64,000 nt of DNA, from assembly GCA_021787435.1 (NCBI GenBank), contig JAJYLY010000002.1:1-64000 (forward strand). Reading direction: 5' to 3'. This document shows positions 43,785-54,048 of this stretch, one piece after another; positions within the stretch are counted from its first letter, which is position 1, and every line of letters begins with the position of its first letter. The DNA comes from Pseudomonadota bacterium (lineage in GTDB: Bacteria; Pseudomonadota; Gammaproteobacteria; Burkholderiales; Gallionellaceae). Under the pieces are notes generated by a model. It saw only the letters and a program-made list of their open reading frames with translations. It had not been told where the DNA came from and searched no databases. The position numbers and the translations under genes are program-made.

Positions 43785-46700
43785 ATGTCACGTTTTTTCA
43801 TAGATCGTCCGATTTTTGCCTGGGTGATCGCCATCGTCATCATGCTGGCGGGTGTGCTGGCCATCATCGGCCTGCCCATTGCGCAATATCCGGCCATAGC
43901 TCCGCCTGCAATCGCGATCACCGGGAACTATCCTGGGGCCTCTGCCAAGACGGTCGAGGATGCGGTCACCCAGGTGATCGAACAGAAGATGAAGGGAGTC
44001 GATGGCTTGAGCTACATGTCCTCGACCAGCGACTCTTCCGGCGCAGTGAGCATCACGCTGACCTTTGACAACAGCACCAATCCCGATATCGCGCAGGTTC
44101 AGGTGCAGAACAAGCTGCAGCTTGCGATGCCGCTCTTGCCGCAGGAGGTTCAGCAGGAAGGGTTGAGCGTCGCCAAGTCGACCAAGAACTTCCTGATGGT
44201 AATGGCCTTCGTTTCCGAAGACGGAAAAATGACCCAAGCCGACCTTGCTGATTATGTCGCGGCGAACGTGCTCGATACGGTAAGCCGCGTGAAGGGCGTG
44301 GGCGACACCATCATGTTCGGCGCGCAGTACGGCATGCGCATCTGGCTGGATCCTGCCAAACTCAACAGTTACAAGCTCACACCCGTCGATGTGAGCAACG
44401 CGATTCAGGCGCAGAATGCTCAGGTATCTTCAGGCCAGCTTGGCGGCGTGCCGGCCGTGAAGGGGCAGGAGCTCAATGCGACCGTAACTTCTCAGAGCCG
44501 TTTACAAACGCCAGAGCAGTTCGGCGGCATCATCCTGAAGACGACCCCTGGCGGCGCCACGGTGTTCCTAAGGGATGTGGCGCGCATCGAACTGGGCAGC
44601 GAGGATTACAGCAAGCTCGCGCGCTTCAACACGCTGCCAGCGACGGGCGTTGCATTCAAGATGTCCACGGGTGCGAACGCGCTCGATACCGCCGAAGCGA
44701 TCAAGGCCAAGATCAACGAGCTTTCGAAATTCTTTCCGCCGGGTATGAAGGCGGTCGTCGCATATGACACCACGCCCTATGTCAGGCTGTCGATCAAAGA
44801 AGTGATCAAGACGCTGCTGCAGGCGATCGTGCTGGTGTTCCTGGTCATCTACCTGTTCCTGCAGAATTTACGCGCAACGCTGATACCTACGATTGCGGTT
44901 CCTGTAGTGGTGCTGGGCACGTTCGGCGTGTTGAGTGCCGCAGGCTTCTCGATCAATACGCTTACGCTGTTTGCGATCGTGCTGGCCATTGGCCTTCTGG
45001 TGGACGACGCGATCGTCGTCGTCGAAAACGTCGAACGCGTTATGTTCGAGGAAGGCTTGCCGCCCAAAGAGGCAACGCGGAAATCGATGGGACAGATCAC
45101 CGGTGCGCTGGTCGGCATTGCGCTGGTGCTCTCCGCGGTGTTCATCCCGATGGCCTTCTTCAGCGGTTCGGCAGGTGTGATCTACCGGCAGTTTTCGATC
45201 ACTATCGTCTCGGCTATGGTGTTGTCGGTGATCATCGCGCTGATCCTCACGCCTGCTCTGTGTGCGACACTCCTAAAGCCCATCGCGAAAGGAGAGCATG
45301 TCAGGCATCGCGGCTTCTTCGGCTGGTTCAACCGCATGTTCGACCGCTCGAACAGAAGTTATCAGAGTGCAGTCCATCGCATCATCCACCGCACAGCCCC
45401 CTATCTTGTCATTTACGTTGTTGTCGTCATCGCGGCGGGCGCGATCTTCCTGCATCAGGCAAGCGGTTTCCTGCCGGATGAGGACCAAGGCATCCTTTAC
45501 TGCCAGATCGTGCTGCCTGCAGGAGCCACGCAGGACCGCACGCTGGAAGTCATCAAACAAGTTGAGCACCATTTCCTAGTTGACGAGAAGGATTCGGTTG
45601 CGACCATGTTCGGCGTCGCGGGTTTCAGCTTTGGCGGCACCGGTCAGAATGCGGGATTGGCCTTCGTGCGCTTAAAGCCGTGGGACGAGCGCACGCGCCC
45701 TGAACAGAAAGTGCAGGCGATCGTCGCGAATGCGATGAAATCGTTTTCTCACATACGCGATGCGATGGTGTTCGCGTTCGCGCCGCCCGCGGCGCTCGAA
45801 CTGGGTAATGCAAACGGCTTTGACCTGGAATTAGAAGACCGCGCAGGCTTGGGTCACGACAAACTGATGGCAGCGCGCAACCAGCTCTTGGGGCTGGCAC
45901 ACAAGGACCCGATGTTGTTTGCGGTGCGTCCCAACGGCCAAGACGATACGCCTGAGTACCGTCTTGAGATCGACAAGCAAAAGGCAAGCGCGCTGGGACT
46001 CTCGCTTGCCGACATCAACGAGACGCTGAGCATCGCCTGGGGAAGCGCATTTGTGAACGATTTCACCGACCAAGGACGCACCAAGCGCGTATTCTTGCAG
46101 GGCGATGCGCCCTCCCGCATGCTGCCCCAAGATATGGGGAAATGGTTCGTGCGCAACAACAATGGTGACATGGTGCCTTTCACCGCTTTCGCAACCGGCC
46201 ACTGGGCTTATGCTTCGCCCAGGCTCGAGCGTTACAACGGAATGCCTGCGATGGAGATACAGGGTTCGGCAGCACCCGGTAAGAGCTCCGGCCAGGCGTT
46301 GGCAGAGATGGAGAAGCTGGTTGCACAGCTGCCACCTGGCATCGGTTTCGAATGGACTGGACTTTCGGATCAGGAACACAGTTCGGGCTCACAGGCGCCT
46401 GCGCTTTATGCGGTGTCGCTGTTGTTCGTATTCCTCTGCCTGGCAGCGCTTTATGAAAGCTGGTCCATTCCCTTCTCGGTGATGCTGGTCGTGCCGCTGG
46501 GTATCTTCGGCGCGCTGCTCGCCTCGACGATGCGCAGCTTTGCAGACGACGTCTATCTGCAGGTAGGCCTACTCACCACAGTGGGTCTTTCCGCAAAGAA
46601 CGCGATCCTGATCGTGCAGTTTGCTAAGGCTCAAATGGAGGAACATGGAACAGGATTGATCGAGGCCACGCTGGAAGCGGTGCACATGCGACTGCGCCCC

Positions 46701-46916
46701 ATCCTGATGACCTCGCTTGCTTTCGGTTTCGGCGTTCTGCCGCTCGCAATCAGCCATGGTGCGGGCTCCGGCGGACAGAATGCGATCGGCACCAGCGTGC
46801 TCGGAGGTATGCTTGCTGCAACCGGCTTGGGTATATTCTTCGTGCCGTTGTCTTTCGTGTTGGTCAGACGCATCTTCCCTGCAAAGGCTGTTCAGCAGGA
46901 GAAGCATCATGAATAA
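43785..46916 (+). CDS. acrB: RND efflux transporter, HAE1 family (AcrB/MexB)
   Basis: 1043 residues, standard length, opening [20 protein letters not shown]. The proton-relay region in the fourth helix reads [20 protein letters not shown] with the paired Asp. The lysine expected in the later helix is present near [19 protein letters not shown]. Two large periplasmic loops and 12 helices are expected. It exports hydrophobic and amphiphilic compounds by proton antiport. Twelve bases after acrA; overlaps oprM. Confidence 0.95.
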   Translation: MSRFFIDRPIFAWVIAIVIMLAGVLAIIGLPIAQYPAIAPPAIAITGNYPGASAKTVEDAVTQVIEQKMKGVDGLSYMSSTSDSSGAVSITLTFDNSTNPDIAQVQVQNKLQLAMPLLPQEVQQEGLSVAKSTKNFLMVMAFVSEDGKMTQADLADYVAANVLDTVSRVKGVGDTIMFGAQYGMRIWLDPAKLNSYKLTPVDVSNAIQAQNAQVSSGQLGGVPAVKGQELNATVTSQSRLQTPEQFGGIILKTTPGGATVFLRDVARIELGSEDYSKLARFNTLPATGVAFKMSTGANALDTAEAIKAKINELSKFFPPGMKAVVAYDTTPYVRLSIKEVIKTLLQAIVLVFLVIYLFLQNLRATLIPTIAVPVVVLGTFGVLSAAGFSINTLTLFAIVLAIGLLVDDAIVVVENVERVMFEEGLPPKEATRKSMGQITGALVGIALVLSAVFIPMAFFSGSAGVIYRQFSITIVSAMVLSVIIALILTPALCATLLKPIAKGEHVRHRGFFGWFNRMFDRSNRSYQSAVHRIIHRTAPYLVIYVVVVIAAGAIFLHQASGFLPDEDQGILYCQIVLPAGATQDRTLEVIKQVEHHFLVDEKDSVATMFGVAGFSFGGTGQNAGLAFVRLKPWDERTRPEQKVQAIVANAMKSFSHIRDAMVFAFAPPAALELGNANGFDLELEDRAGLGHDKLMAARNQLLGLAHKDPMLFAVRPNGQDDTPEYRLEIDKQKASALGLSLADINETLSIAWGSAFVNDFTDQGRTKRVFLQGDAPSRMLPQDMGKWFVRNNNGDMVPFTAFATGHWAYASPRLERYNGMPAMEIQGSAAPGKSSGQALAEMEKLVAQLPPGIGFEWTGLSDQEHSSGSQAPALYAVSLLFVFLCLAALYESWSIPFSVMLVVPLGIFGALLASTMRSFADDVYLQVGLLTTVGLSAKNAILIVQFAKAQMEEHGTGLIEATLEAVHMRLRPILMTSLAFGFGVLPLAISHGAGSGGQNAIGTSVLGGMLAATGLGIFFVPLSFVLVRRIFPAKAVQQEKHHE

Positions 46917-48300
46917 GAAATACCTACTGACCTTGTTGCTGGCAGCCTTGGGCGGTTGTTCACTGGCGCCCACTTATCATCGGCCCGCGCTCCCCGTGCC
47001 TGCTGCATGGCCCGATTCTGCGAAATCTGCCGGGGTGAGAACGATGCCGGACTGGAAGACCTATTTTCCCGATCCGCGATTGCAGGCTCTGATCGTCGCA
47101 GCCTTCGAGAACAACCGGGACTTGCGCATCGCGACCGCGCGCATCGCCGAGGCGCGCGCGCAATATGGCATACAGCAGTCAAATCGGCTGCCCAACGTGA
47201 ACATGAACGTCTCGCGTACGGCCTCATTCACGCCGGCAAGCGTGAACTTCCTGCCTATTCCCTATGAGATGCAACGCTACGACGTGAATGCAAGCCTCGT
47301 GTCTTTCGAACTGGACTTCTGGGGAAGGCTGAGCAGCTTGAGTGCTGCGGCCAAGGCCAACTATCTTTCGACTGAGTCGGCAGAGCACGCGTTCCGCCTG
47401 TCGCTGATCGCGGATGTGAGCAATGCCTATCTTTCCGTGCTCGAGCTCGACGAGGCAGACAGGGTTGCGGCCGACAACACACGGGGGCGCAAGGATGCGC
47501 TTGATCTGACCACGAGGCGCCGTGACCTTGGTGTATCCAGCGACTTGGATGTGCTGGTCGCGCAAGGTGCGTACCAGTCCGCGGTGAGCGAAGAAGCAGC
47601 CATAGAGCAGCAGAAGGCTGCGGCCGGGAATCTATTGACGCAACTTGTGGGCAGGATGCCCGATAATCTGCCGCCAGGGCTGAGCCTTGAGGAACAGGGC
47701 ATCACGCCAGATCTGATCGCGGGCATGCCGGCAGACGTGCTGCTAAACCGCCCGGATGTTGAGGCGGCAGAGCAGCAGCTGATCGCGGCGAATGCCAACA
47801 TCGGTGCTGCGCGTGCGGCTTTCCTGCCGAGTATAAATCTGACCGGAGCATTCGGCTCGGCGAGCAAGCAGATAAGCGGGCTGTTCGATTCGGGCAGCAA
47901 GGCCTGGAATTTTCAGCCCCTGCTGACCATGCCGCTGTTCGATGCCGGACTCAACATGGCCAATTTGGATGTGGCCAAGGCGCGCAAGGTGATTGCTGTT
48001 GCACAGTATGAGAAGGCCATACAGCAGGCGTTTCACGAAGTGGCTGACCTGCTCAATGCACGCGACAGCTTGAGCCGCCAGCTGGAGGCGCAACAGTCCA
48101 ATGCAAAATCGCAGAAGCAGCGTCTGAAGCTCACCGAGGCGCGCTACAAGGCGGGCATCGCAAGCAACCTCGAACTGCTCGATGCCGAGCGCGATGCGGA
48201 CACCGCAACACAGGCCGAACTTCAGGTGAGGCTGGCCGAGCTCAATGCCGCTGCGAAGCTCTATTCGGCGCTGGCAGGAGATACAGGAGTCAGTCAATGA
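46909..48300 (+). CDS. Outer-membrane efflux channel, NodT/OprM family
   Basis: 463 residues from the ATG at 46909, which overlaps the end of acrB. Lipobox AALGGC (Cys about 16), then two OEP repeats of long helices and beta strands ([60 protein letters not shown]). It forms the trimeric outer-membrane channel for the AcrAB-like pump. The stop overlaps the tetR start by four bases. Confidence 0.94.
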   Translation: MNKKYLLTLLLAALGGCSLAPTYHRPALPVPAAWPDSAKSAGVRTMPDWKTYFPDPRLQALIVAAFENNRDLRIATARIAEARAQYGIQQSNRLPNVNMNVSRTASFTPASVNFLPIPYEMQRYDVNASLVSFELDFWGRLSSLSAAAKANYLSTESAEHAFRLSLIADVSNAYLSVLELDEADRVAADNTRGRKDALDLTTRRRDLGVSSDLDVLVAQGAYQSAVSEEAAIEQQKAAAGNLLTQLVGRMPDNLPPGLSLEEQGITPDLIAGMPADVLLNRPDVEAAEQQLIAANANIGAARAAFLPSINLTGAFGSASKQISGLFDSGSKAWNFQPLLTMPLFDAGLNMANLDVAKARKVIAVAQYEKAIQQAFHEVADLLNARDSLSRQLEAQQSNAKSQKQRLKLTEARYKAGIASNLELLDAERDADTATQAELQVRLAELNAAAKLYSALAGDTGVSQ

Positions 48301-48917
48301 CGGATGAAGTCTCGGTCAGCGAAAGAACCCGCGCGCGCCTAGTCGAAGCGGCGCGCGAGGTGTTTGCAGAGCACGGCTTTCAGGGTGCGACGGTGCGAGA
48401 GATATGCCGTCGTGCAGATGCAAATGTCGCCGCGGTGAATTATCATTTCGGCAGCAAGCATGGCCTGCTTTCAGAAGCGTTGAATTTCAACCGCCTGAAG
48501 GCGCTGCAGAGCGCAATCGAAGAGTCCGACGCCAGCCCGGAGATGCGCCTGCGCATGTTCATCCATGACTTCATGCTGATGCTGCTGGACGAGAACAATG
48601 CCTCGCGGCAATGCCAAATGATGGCGCGCGAACTGGCAGACCCCACGCCCGCGCTGGACAAGATCGTAATCGAAGCGATCGCGCCGCTGCACGAATTCAT
48701 GGGCAGGCTGGTGAAGGAGATCACGGGCAGGAAGATGCGTGATGTCGATGTGCGTCGCTCTGTATACAGCATACTCGGCCAGTGCCTGTTTTACCGCAAC
48801 TCCCATCCGGTATTGCAACGCCTGACTCCTGCGCTGCATTACGACCGCAAGGAAATCGAGGCGATCGCGCGCCATATCGCCGATTTCTCTCTCTTTGCGC
48901 TGCAAGCCAGGGGATAG
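48297..48917 (+). CDS. TetR-family regulator of the efflux operon (CecR-like)
   Basis: 206 residues. The N-terminal helix-turn-helix region ARLVEAAREVFAEHGFQGATV, REICRRADANVAAVNYHFGSK is typical of TetR proteins. The C-terminal part, with YSILGQCLFYRNSHPVLQRL, resembles the CecR (YbiH) group. It is the fourth gene of the efflux operon, fused by an ATGA overlap, so it would be made with the pump and limit it. The palindrome at 42528 is the candidate operator. Confidence 0.9.
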   Translation: MTDEVSVSERTRARLVEAAREVFAEHGFQGATVREICRRADANVAAVNYHFGSKHGLLSEALNFNRLKALQSAIEESDASPEMRLRMFIHDFMLMLLDENNASRQCQMMARELADPTPALDKIVIEAIAPLHEFMGRLVKEITGRKMRDVDVRRSVYSILGQCLFYRNSHPVLQRLTPALHYDRKEIEAIARHIADFSLFALQARG

Positions 48918-48980
48918 CCCGTCCCCGAAAAGCAGTGAATTGGGCTTACAATTGGAGCCATTGCTTAAATCGGGCAAAAA

Positions 48981-50681
48981 ATGCTTGACTCCAACCCGTT
49001 CGATCGCCACCTTTGGAGGCGCTTCAGTGCGACAGCGTTACCCTACTGGTTCCAGGATGAGAAATGGCGGGCCAGAGGGTTGCTCCTGCTTCTCGTGGTG
49101 CTGCTTTTCGGGCAGACGGGATTTTCCGTCCTGTTCAACCAGCTGACCGGCGAGTTCACTTCAGCGCTGGCGGCAAAAGATGCACCCAGGTTCTGGAACG
49201 CGATCAGGGATTGTTTTTTGATTCTGATCGTGGCCGTACCCATCTATGCGTTTTATTATTATGTGCGGGACAAGCTCGGCGTTTTCTGGAGGCGCTGGCT
49301 GACACGGCAATTTCTGGGCAGGTATTTCGAAGGTCGTTCCTATTATGAGCTCAATGCCAGCGCCGAGATTGACAATCCGGATCAGCGCATTTCCGAGGAC
49401 ATCAACACTTTCACTCAGAGATCGCTTTACTATCTGCTGGTGGTGATAGGCTCGCTGCTCGACCTTCTGGCTTTCAGCGGCGTGCTCTGGTCCATTTCCA
49501 CCGAACTGGTCTTTTTCCTGATCGCGTATGCGATTGCAGGCACTGCGGCAACATTGCTGGTGTTCGGCAGAACGCTGATCAGACTTAATTTCTACCAGCT
49601 CAAAAAGGAGGCCAATTTCCGATTCGGTCTGGTGCGAGTGCGCGAGAACGCGGAGGCCATCGCGTTTTATCGCGGAGAGGCGCAGGAATCGTCGCAGGTT
49701 CAAAGCCGTTTCAATGAAGCTTTTGGCAATTACATGAGGCTCATCAAGGCGCAGCTGAATCTGAACCTGTTCCAGTATGGCTACAGTTTCATGACCATCA
49801 TCCTGCCCAGCGCCATCATCGCTCACCGCGTGCTCTCGGGCGAGCTGGAGGTCGGCAGCGCGATTCAGGCGGCAGGCGCATTTGCGGCGATATTGCGCGC
49901 GTTGACGCTGATCGTGGACAACTTCGAGGGCTTCAGCAGATTTGCAGCAGGAATCGACAGGCTAGACAGTTTCTCTGGTTTTCTCTCGGCGCACAAAGAT
50001 ACCAGTCAGAATATCGTTATGGCCGAGGACTCGCGGCTAGCCATCGAAAACCTGACGGTTCAGACACCCAATCGCGAGCGCACCCTGATCAGGTCCCTCA
50101 CTCTTTCGATCAATTCCGGCGAAGGATTGATGATCGCGGGGAGCAGCGGTTCCGGGAAGAGCTCGCTGCTGCGCGCCATTGCAGGCCTCTGGCATGCGGG
50201 AAGCGGCTGCATCGTCAGGCCTGATGCCGGAGAAATGCTGTTCCTCCCCCAGCGCCCCTACATGCTTCTGGGCAGCCTGCGCAGCCAGCTGCTGTACCCG
50301 CAACAGAATCTGGATGTGGCGGACGAAGAACTGTTGCAGCTGCTTGCCCGGGTCAACCTGCCTGACATTGCCGCAAGGCTGGGAGGGCTGGATGCGGAGC
50401 TCGACTGGGCGAAGGTGTTGTCGGTTGGCGAGCAGCAGCGCGTGGCTTTCGCACGCGTGCTGCTTGCAGCGCCCCGTTATGCGATACTCGACGAGGCGAC
50501 AAGCGCGCTCGACGAGGACAACGAAGAGCATCTTTACCGGCTGTTGGCCGAAAGCAGCACGACGTTGATCAGCGTAGGCCACCGCGCATCTATACTGAAA
50601 TATCACAAGCAGGTGCTGAAGCTCGACGGTCATGGCGGATGGCGGCTGTACAGGACGGAAGACTACACACCCGACCTGTAG
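48981..50681 (+). CDS. ABC transporter, fused permease/ATPase (YddA/SbmA type)
   Basis: 566 residues. The N-terminal membrane domain belongs to the ABC_membrane_2/SbmA-BacA type (WRRWLTRQFLGRYFEGRSYYEL, in part; NPDQRISEDINTFTQRSL). The ATPase domain follows, with Walker A GSSGSGKSSLLRAIAGLW, LSVGEQQRVAFARVLL and Walker B ILDEATSALDE. Homologs include YddA and peptide or very-long-chain acyl exporters/importers. The substrate is unknown. Free-standing between tetR and pyrC. Confidence 0.92.
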   Translation: MLDSNPFDRHLWRRFSATALPYWFQDEKWRARGLLLLLVVLLFGQTGFSVLFNQLTGEFTSALAAKDAPRFWNAIRDCFLILIVAVPIYAFYYYVRDKLGVFWRRWLTRQFLGRYFEGRSYYELNASAEIDNPDQRISEDINTFTQRSLYYLLVVIGSLLDLLAFSGVLWSISTELVFFLIAYAIAGTAATLLVFGRTLIRLNFYQLKKEANFRFGLVRVRENAEAIAFYRGEAQESSQVQSRFNEAFGNYMRLIKAQLNLNLFQYGYSFMTIILPSAIIAHRVLSGELEVGSAIQAAGAFAAILRALTLIVDNFEGFSRFAAGIDRLDSFSGFLSAHKDTSQNIVMAEDSRLAIENLTVQTPNRERTLIRSLTLSINSGEGLMIAGSSGSGKSSLLRAIAGLWHAGSGCIVRPDAGEMLFLPQRPYMLLGSLRSQLLYPQQNLDVADEELLQLLARVNLPDIAARLGGLDAELDWAKVLSVGEQQRVAFARVLLAAPRYAILDEATSALDEDNEEHLYRLLAESSTTLISVGHRASILKYHKQVLKLDGHGGWRLYRTEDYTPDL

Positions 50682-50698
50682 CAAACCCGGCTTTGATT

Positions 50699-50704
50699 TA
50701 TAAT
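50699..50704 (+). promoter_or_regulatory. Candidate -10 box for pyrC
   Basis: TATAAT followed by CCGA lies 29 bases before the pyrC ATG. No convincing -35 at the proper distance, so weak. Confidence 0.35.
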
Positions 50705-50732
50705 CCGAACCCTATATTCAGCAGGACACATC

Positions 50733-51767
50733 ATGCAGCAACTTACAATCACACGCCCGGATGACTGGCATCTGCATCTGCGCGACGGCGCACTGATGCG
50801 CTCGGTGCTGCCCGATACCGCGCGGCAGTTTGCGCGTGCCATCGCAATGCCCAACCTGAAGCCGCCAGTAACCACGACGGCACAGGCTGAAGCATACCGT
50901 TTGCGCATCATCGCGGCGATTCCGGAGAGCATTGCATTCGAACCGCTGATGACGCTATATCTCACCGATAACACCTCGCCCGATGAAATACGGAGGGCGA
51001 AGGAAAGCGGCTTTGTTCATGCGGTGAAACTTTATCCCGCGGGTGCGACCACTAATTCCGACGCGGGTGTGACGGACATACGCAGGACTTACCTGGCGCT
51101 GGAAGCAATGCAGCGCTTAGGCATGCCGCTTCTAGTGCACGGCGAAGTGACCGATGCTGCAGTCGATGTGTTCGACCGCGAGGCGGCATTCATAGAGCGC
51201 GTGATACAGCCGCTTTTGAAGGACTTTCCAGATTTGCGCGTGGTGTTCGAACACATCACCACAAAGGATGCAGTAGAGTTTGTAATGAGTGCGTCAGGCA
51301 ATATCGCGGCGACCATCACAGCTCACCACCTGCTTTACAATCGCAACGCGATGTTTGCCGGTGGCATACGTCCGCACTATTATTGTCTGCCGGTATTGAA
51401 GCGCGAGCTGCACCGCGAAGCATTGGGCAGGGCTGTAACAAGCGGAAGCAGGAAATTTTTCCTGGGCACGGACAGTGCGCCCCATGCGCAGTACACCAAG
51501 GAAGCCGCCTGCGGCTGTGCAGGCATCTATACCGCGCATGCGGCGATCGAGCTCTATGCCTTGGCATTCGAGCAACTCGGCGCACTGGACAAACTGGAAG
51601 GCTTCGCAAGTTTCCATGGAGCGGATTACTACCGCCTGCCGCGCAACAAAGATACGATCACGTTGCGCAAGGAAGACTGGCAGATTCCGGATTCAATCGG
51701 TTTCGGCGAACACCGCCTCGTGCCGTTGATGGCGGGTGAGACGATGAAATGGAAGCTGGCAGATTAA
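50733..51767 (+). CDS. pyrC: Dihydroorotase PyrC
   Basis: 344 residues. Type II dihydroorotase: zinc-binding HxH at residues 13 and 15 (DWHLHLRDG), the carboxylated Lys at 99 ([14 protein letters not shown]), VHGEVTD and a later [13 protein letters not shown]. It closes the dihydroorotate ring in pyrimidine synthesis in the cytoplasm. The ATG follows GCAGGA. Isolated from other pyr genes here. Confidence 0.96.
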   Translation: MQQLTITRPDDWHLHLRDGALMRSVLPDTARQFARAIAMPNLKPPVTTTAQAEAYRLRIIAAIPESIAFEPLMTLYLTDNTSPDEIRRAKESGFVHAVKLYPAGATTNSDAGVTDIRRTYLALEAMQRLGMPLLVHGEVTDAAVDVFDREAAFIERVIQPLLKDFPDLRVVFEHITTKDAVEFVMSASGNIAATITAHHLLYNRNAMFAGGIRPHYYCLPVLKRELHREALGRAVTSGSRKFFLGTDSAPHAQYTKEAACGCAGIYTAHAAIELYALAFEQLGALDKLEGFASFHGADYYRLPRNKDTITLRKEDWQIPDSIGFGEHRLVPLMAGETMKWKLAD

Positions 51768-51803
51768 AGTTTTTCCCAGTCCATTCTGTTGAAGGGATCA
51801 CAA

Positions 51804-52157
51804 GTGAAAAAATATCGGGGAAGCTGCCATTGCGGTTCGATTGCATACAATTTTACAGCGACAGAAATCGACAAGGGATTGCGTTGTAACTGCTCTATTT
51901 GCATCAGAAAAGGCGCAATAATGACAGCGTTTACTGTAGCTCCGGAAGAGATAAATATTGAAGTAAGCGGGGATGCTTTATCAACATATCAGTTCGGTCT
52001 AAAAACAGCTAAACATCACTTTTGTAACAAGTGCGGCATTTATACGTTTCATGAAACAATGAGAAAATCAGGTCACTACCGTTTGAACCTTGGTTGCATC
52101 GAAGGTGTCGATTCATTGGGGCTTCCGGTGGAGATTTTTGATGGTGCCTCAATATAG
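51804..52157 (+). CDS. GFA-family (Mss4-like fold) protein
   Basis: 117 residues from a GTG with AAGGGA six bases upstream; a TTG at 51789 is in frame. The zinc-binding Cys pattern is CHCGSI, then CNCSIC, then CNKCGI, as in glutathione-dependent formaldehyde-activating enzyme-like proteins. Most members have unknown substrates. The stretch from here to the parE-like gene looks less GC-rich than its neighbours, which suggests acquired DNA. Confidence 0.88.
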   Translation: MKKYRGSCHCGSIAYNFTATEIDKGLRCNCSICIRKGAIMTAFTVAPEEINIEVSGDALSTYQFGLKTAKHHFCNKCGIYTFHETMRKSGHYRLNLGCIEGVDSLGLPVEIFDGASI

Positions 52158-52214
52158 AGCGGGCAAGAGCACGGTATGCCAAGTAATAATATCAATCAAC
52201 TATGGGGCGTCGAC

Positions 52215-52447
52215 ATGAGCATACTTGATATCCGGTCCGATTTGAAAATGCAGCTCGATCATCTGGCTGAAGCAAGTCACCGCATGAAAGCGACCTTGCG
52301 AACGAAGCTGTTGCGCTCTATCTTGTGCAACAACGTCGCATCGCGGCGCATATTCAGGAAGGATGGGCGCAGGCTCAACGCGGTGAATTTATGACGGATG
52401 AAGAAATGAAGGAATTCTTCGCGCGTTATACTGATCACAAGGCATGA
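52215..52447 (+). pseudogene. RHH (ParD/CopG-like) antitoxin, frameshifted
   Basis: The reading starts at the ATG at 52215 (SILDIRSDLKMQLDHLAEAS, a ribbon-helix-helix opening). It passes out of frame near 52296-52298, where ACCTTGCGAAC should keep a codon more. The remaining family sequence (ANEAVALYLVQQRRIAAHIQ, EGWAQAQRGEFMTDEEMKEF) lies in the next frame and ends in a TGA that overlaps the toxin ATG. The total of 233 bases is one short of a whole number of codons, so a single-base deletion is indicated. Either the antitoxin is broken or the base is missing from the assembly. Confidence 0.75.
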
Positions 52448-52728
52448 AGCTGCGATACACTTCGCGAGCAAAAACTGACTTTGAGGAAATTCACGATTAC
52501 ATCGCGCAAGAAAATCCTCGGGCAGCAAAACGGGCGCTTGTTATTGTCCGAAAAGCTGGGGAAGGGTGGCTACTAAATCCCTTGCTTGGCAGGCCAGGCC
52601 GAATCTCCGGGACGCGTGAACTAAGCATAGGCCGTTTCCCATTCATGCTGGCATACCGTGTTGATGCAAATGAAGTGCAAATTTTATCGGTAATCTATAC
52701 GGCCAGAATGAGGCCGGAAAGTGTTTAA
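52444..52728 (+). CDS. ParE/RelE-type toxin
   Basis: 94 residues. The plasmid-stabilisation/ParE pattern is intact: FEEIHDYIAQENPRAAKRAL, LGRPGRISGTREL and FPFMLAYRVDANEVQIL. The ATG overlaps the antitoxin stop (ATGA). ParE toxins poison DNA gyrase, RelE toxins cut mRNA on the ribosome; the length and GTREL block favour the ParE side. Its antitoxin looks frameshifted, so whether it is active is an open question. Confidence 0.85.
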   Translation: MKLRYTSRAKTDFEEIHDYIAQENPRAAKRALVIVRKAGEGWLLNPLLGRPGRISGTRELSIGRFPFMLAYRVDANEVQILSVIYTARMRPESV

Positions 52729-52729
52729 T

Positions 52730-53269
52730 ATGCCAATCTCTTCTTATCTCAGTACTTCCCCCGTTCTGGGAAACCGCGTCTATCTGCATCCATCATGCCA
52801 GGTGATAGGCGATGTGACAATAGGCGACGACAGTTCGGTCTGGTGCAATGCGGTGCTGCGCGGAGATGTTAACCGCATTGCAATCGGACGCGGCAGCAAC
52901 GTGCAGGATCTGACGATGGGCCATGTTTCGCATGCGACAAAGGAAAAGCCGGAAGGCTCGCCCTTGATCATAGGAGACTATGTGACAGTCGGCCATTCGG
53001 TGATCCTGCACGGCTGCAGGATAGGCAACGAATGCCTGATCGGAATGGGCTCCATCGTGATGGACGATGTGATCATCCCGGATCATGTGATGGTAGGCGC
53101 GGGCAGCCTCGTGTCTCCGGGCAAGAAGCTGGTGAGCGGCATGCTCTACATGGGCCGCCCGGCAAGGGTCGTGCGCGAGTTGACGGAAGATGAGCTCGCC
53201 TATCTGCGTTATTCCGCAGAGCATTACATCGAGGGCAAGAACAATTATCTGAATCAAACCGGGGCCTGA
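52730..53269 (+). CDS. Gamma-carbonic anhydrase family protein
   Basis: 179 residues from the ATG at 52730; a GTG at 52721 overlaps the toxin gene. Left-handed beta-helix hexapeptide repeats (VIGDVTIGDDSSVWCNAVLR) with the zinc-ligand histidines H65 (GHVSH), H89 and H94 (VGHSVILHG). Members of this YrdA/CaiE group often bind zinc; carbonic anhydrase activity is not shown for many. Confidence 0.93.
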   Translation: MPISSYLSTSPVLGNRVYLHPSCQVIGDVTIGDDSSVWCNAVLRGDVNRIAIGRGSNVQDLTMGHVSHATKEKPEGSPLIIGDYVTVGHSVILHGCRIGNECLIGMGSIVMDDVIIPDHVMVGAGSLVSPGKKLVSGMLYMGRPARVVRELTEDELAYLRYSAEHYIEGKNNYLNQTGA

Positions 53270-53271
53270 CC

Positions 53272-53580
53272 ATGCAATCTGAAGTCAGCCAGCAGGAAAT
53301 CTTTCGCGCCAAGCTCAACCTGGAAACAGCACAAATGCCCTGGCGGGACATGCAGCGATATTTTGCCAGCGGCGCTGCGCTTTTTGTTTCTCCCGAGCTG
53401 GATCTGGTCGAGGCCGCATTCCAGATGTCACGGGACAATACGGCAATGATCGAAAAATGGATGAAGGCAGGCAAGTTTGGCAAGGTCACGGATGACCAGG
53501 CGCGTTGCTGGTTGGAGGCGGACGCGCTGCTGTGGGCCGTAGTTGTCAGCCCCTGGGTGCTGGTGCAGCCTGTCAAGTAA
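53272..53580 (+). CDS. DUF2288 protein
   Basis: 102 residues matching the DUF2288 pattern: FRAKLNLETAQMPWRDMQRY, FASGAALFVSPELDLVEAA, and a Trp-rich end CWLEADALLWAVVVSPWVLV. The function is unknown. Starts two bases after the carbonic-anhydrase-like gene, so the two are probably cotranscribed. Confidence 0.85.
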   Translation: MQSEVSQQEIFRAKLNLETAQMPWRDMQRYFASGAALFVSPELDLVEAAFQMSRDNTAMIEKWMKAGKFGKVTDDQARCWLEADALLWAVVVSPWVLVQPVK

Positions 53581-53590
53581 GGAGAGCGCA

Positions 53591-54025
53591 ATGTTGTCAT
53601 CGCATGGATGGTTTTACTGGGCACTGCTTTCGGCGGTATTCGCCGCGATGACTGCGATCTTTGCGAAGATCGGCCTTGCTGGCGTGAATTCCGATTTCGC
53701 CACACTGATTCGCACCATTGTGATCCTGCTGGTACTGTCGGGCTTCGTGTATTTCACCGGCAAGTGGAGCGATCCCTTTTTGCTTGGCCGCAAGACCTGG
53801 CTGTTCCTCTCACTGTCGGCGCTGTCCACAGGCGCATCATGGGTCTGCTATTTTCGCGCGCTCAAGATCGGCGAAGCATCGAAAGTCGCGCCCGTGGACA
53901 AGTTCAGCGTGGTGATGGTTGCGCTCTTTGCAGTCATCTTCTTGGGCGAACGGCCTGGCTTGAAGGAATGGCTGGGAATATTGCTGGTCACAGTAGGCGT
54001 TATCGTGTTGAGTCTCGCTAGGTAG
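53591..54025 (+). CDS. EamA-family (DMT) single-domain transporter
   Basis: 144 residues from the ATG at 53591 with AAGGAG upstream. About five helices make one EamA domain (WALLSAVFAAMTAIFAKIGL; LSTGASWVCYFRALKIGEAS; VMVALFAVIFLGERPGLKEW). Full DMT transporters have two such domains, so this half-size form probably works as a dimer. Substrate unknown. Confidence 0.88.
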   Translation: MLSSHGWFYWALLSAVFAAMTAIFAKIGLAGVNSDFATLIRTIVILLVLSGFVYFTGKWSDPFLLGRKTWLFLSLSALSTGASWVCYFRALKIGEASKVAPVDKFSVVMVALFAVIFLGERPGLKEWLGILLVTVGVIVLSLAR

Positions 54026-54048
54026 CATGTCGATGGCAAAGGACAGAC

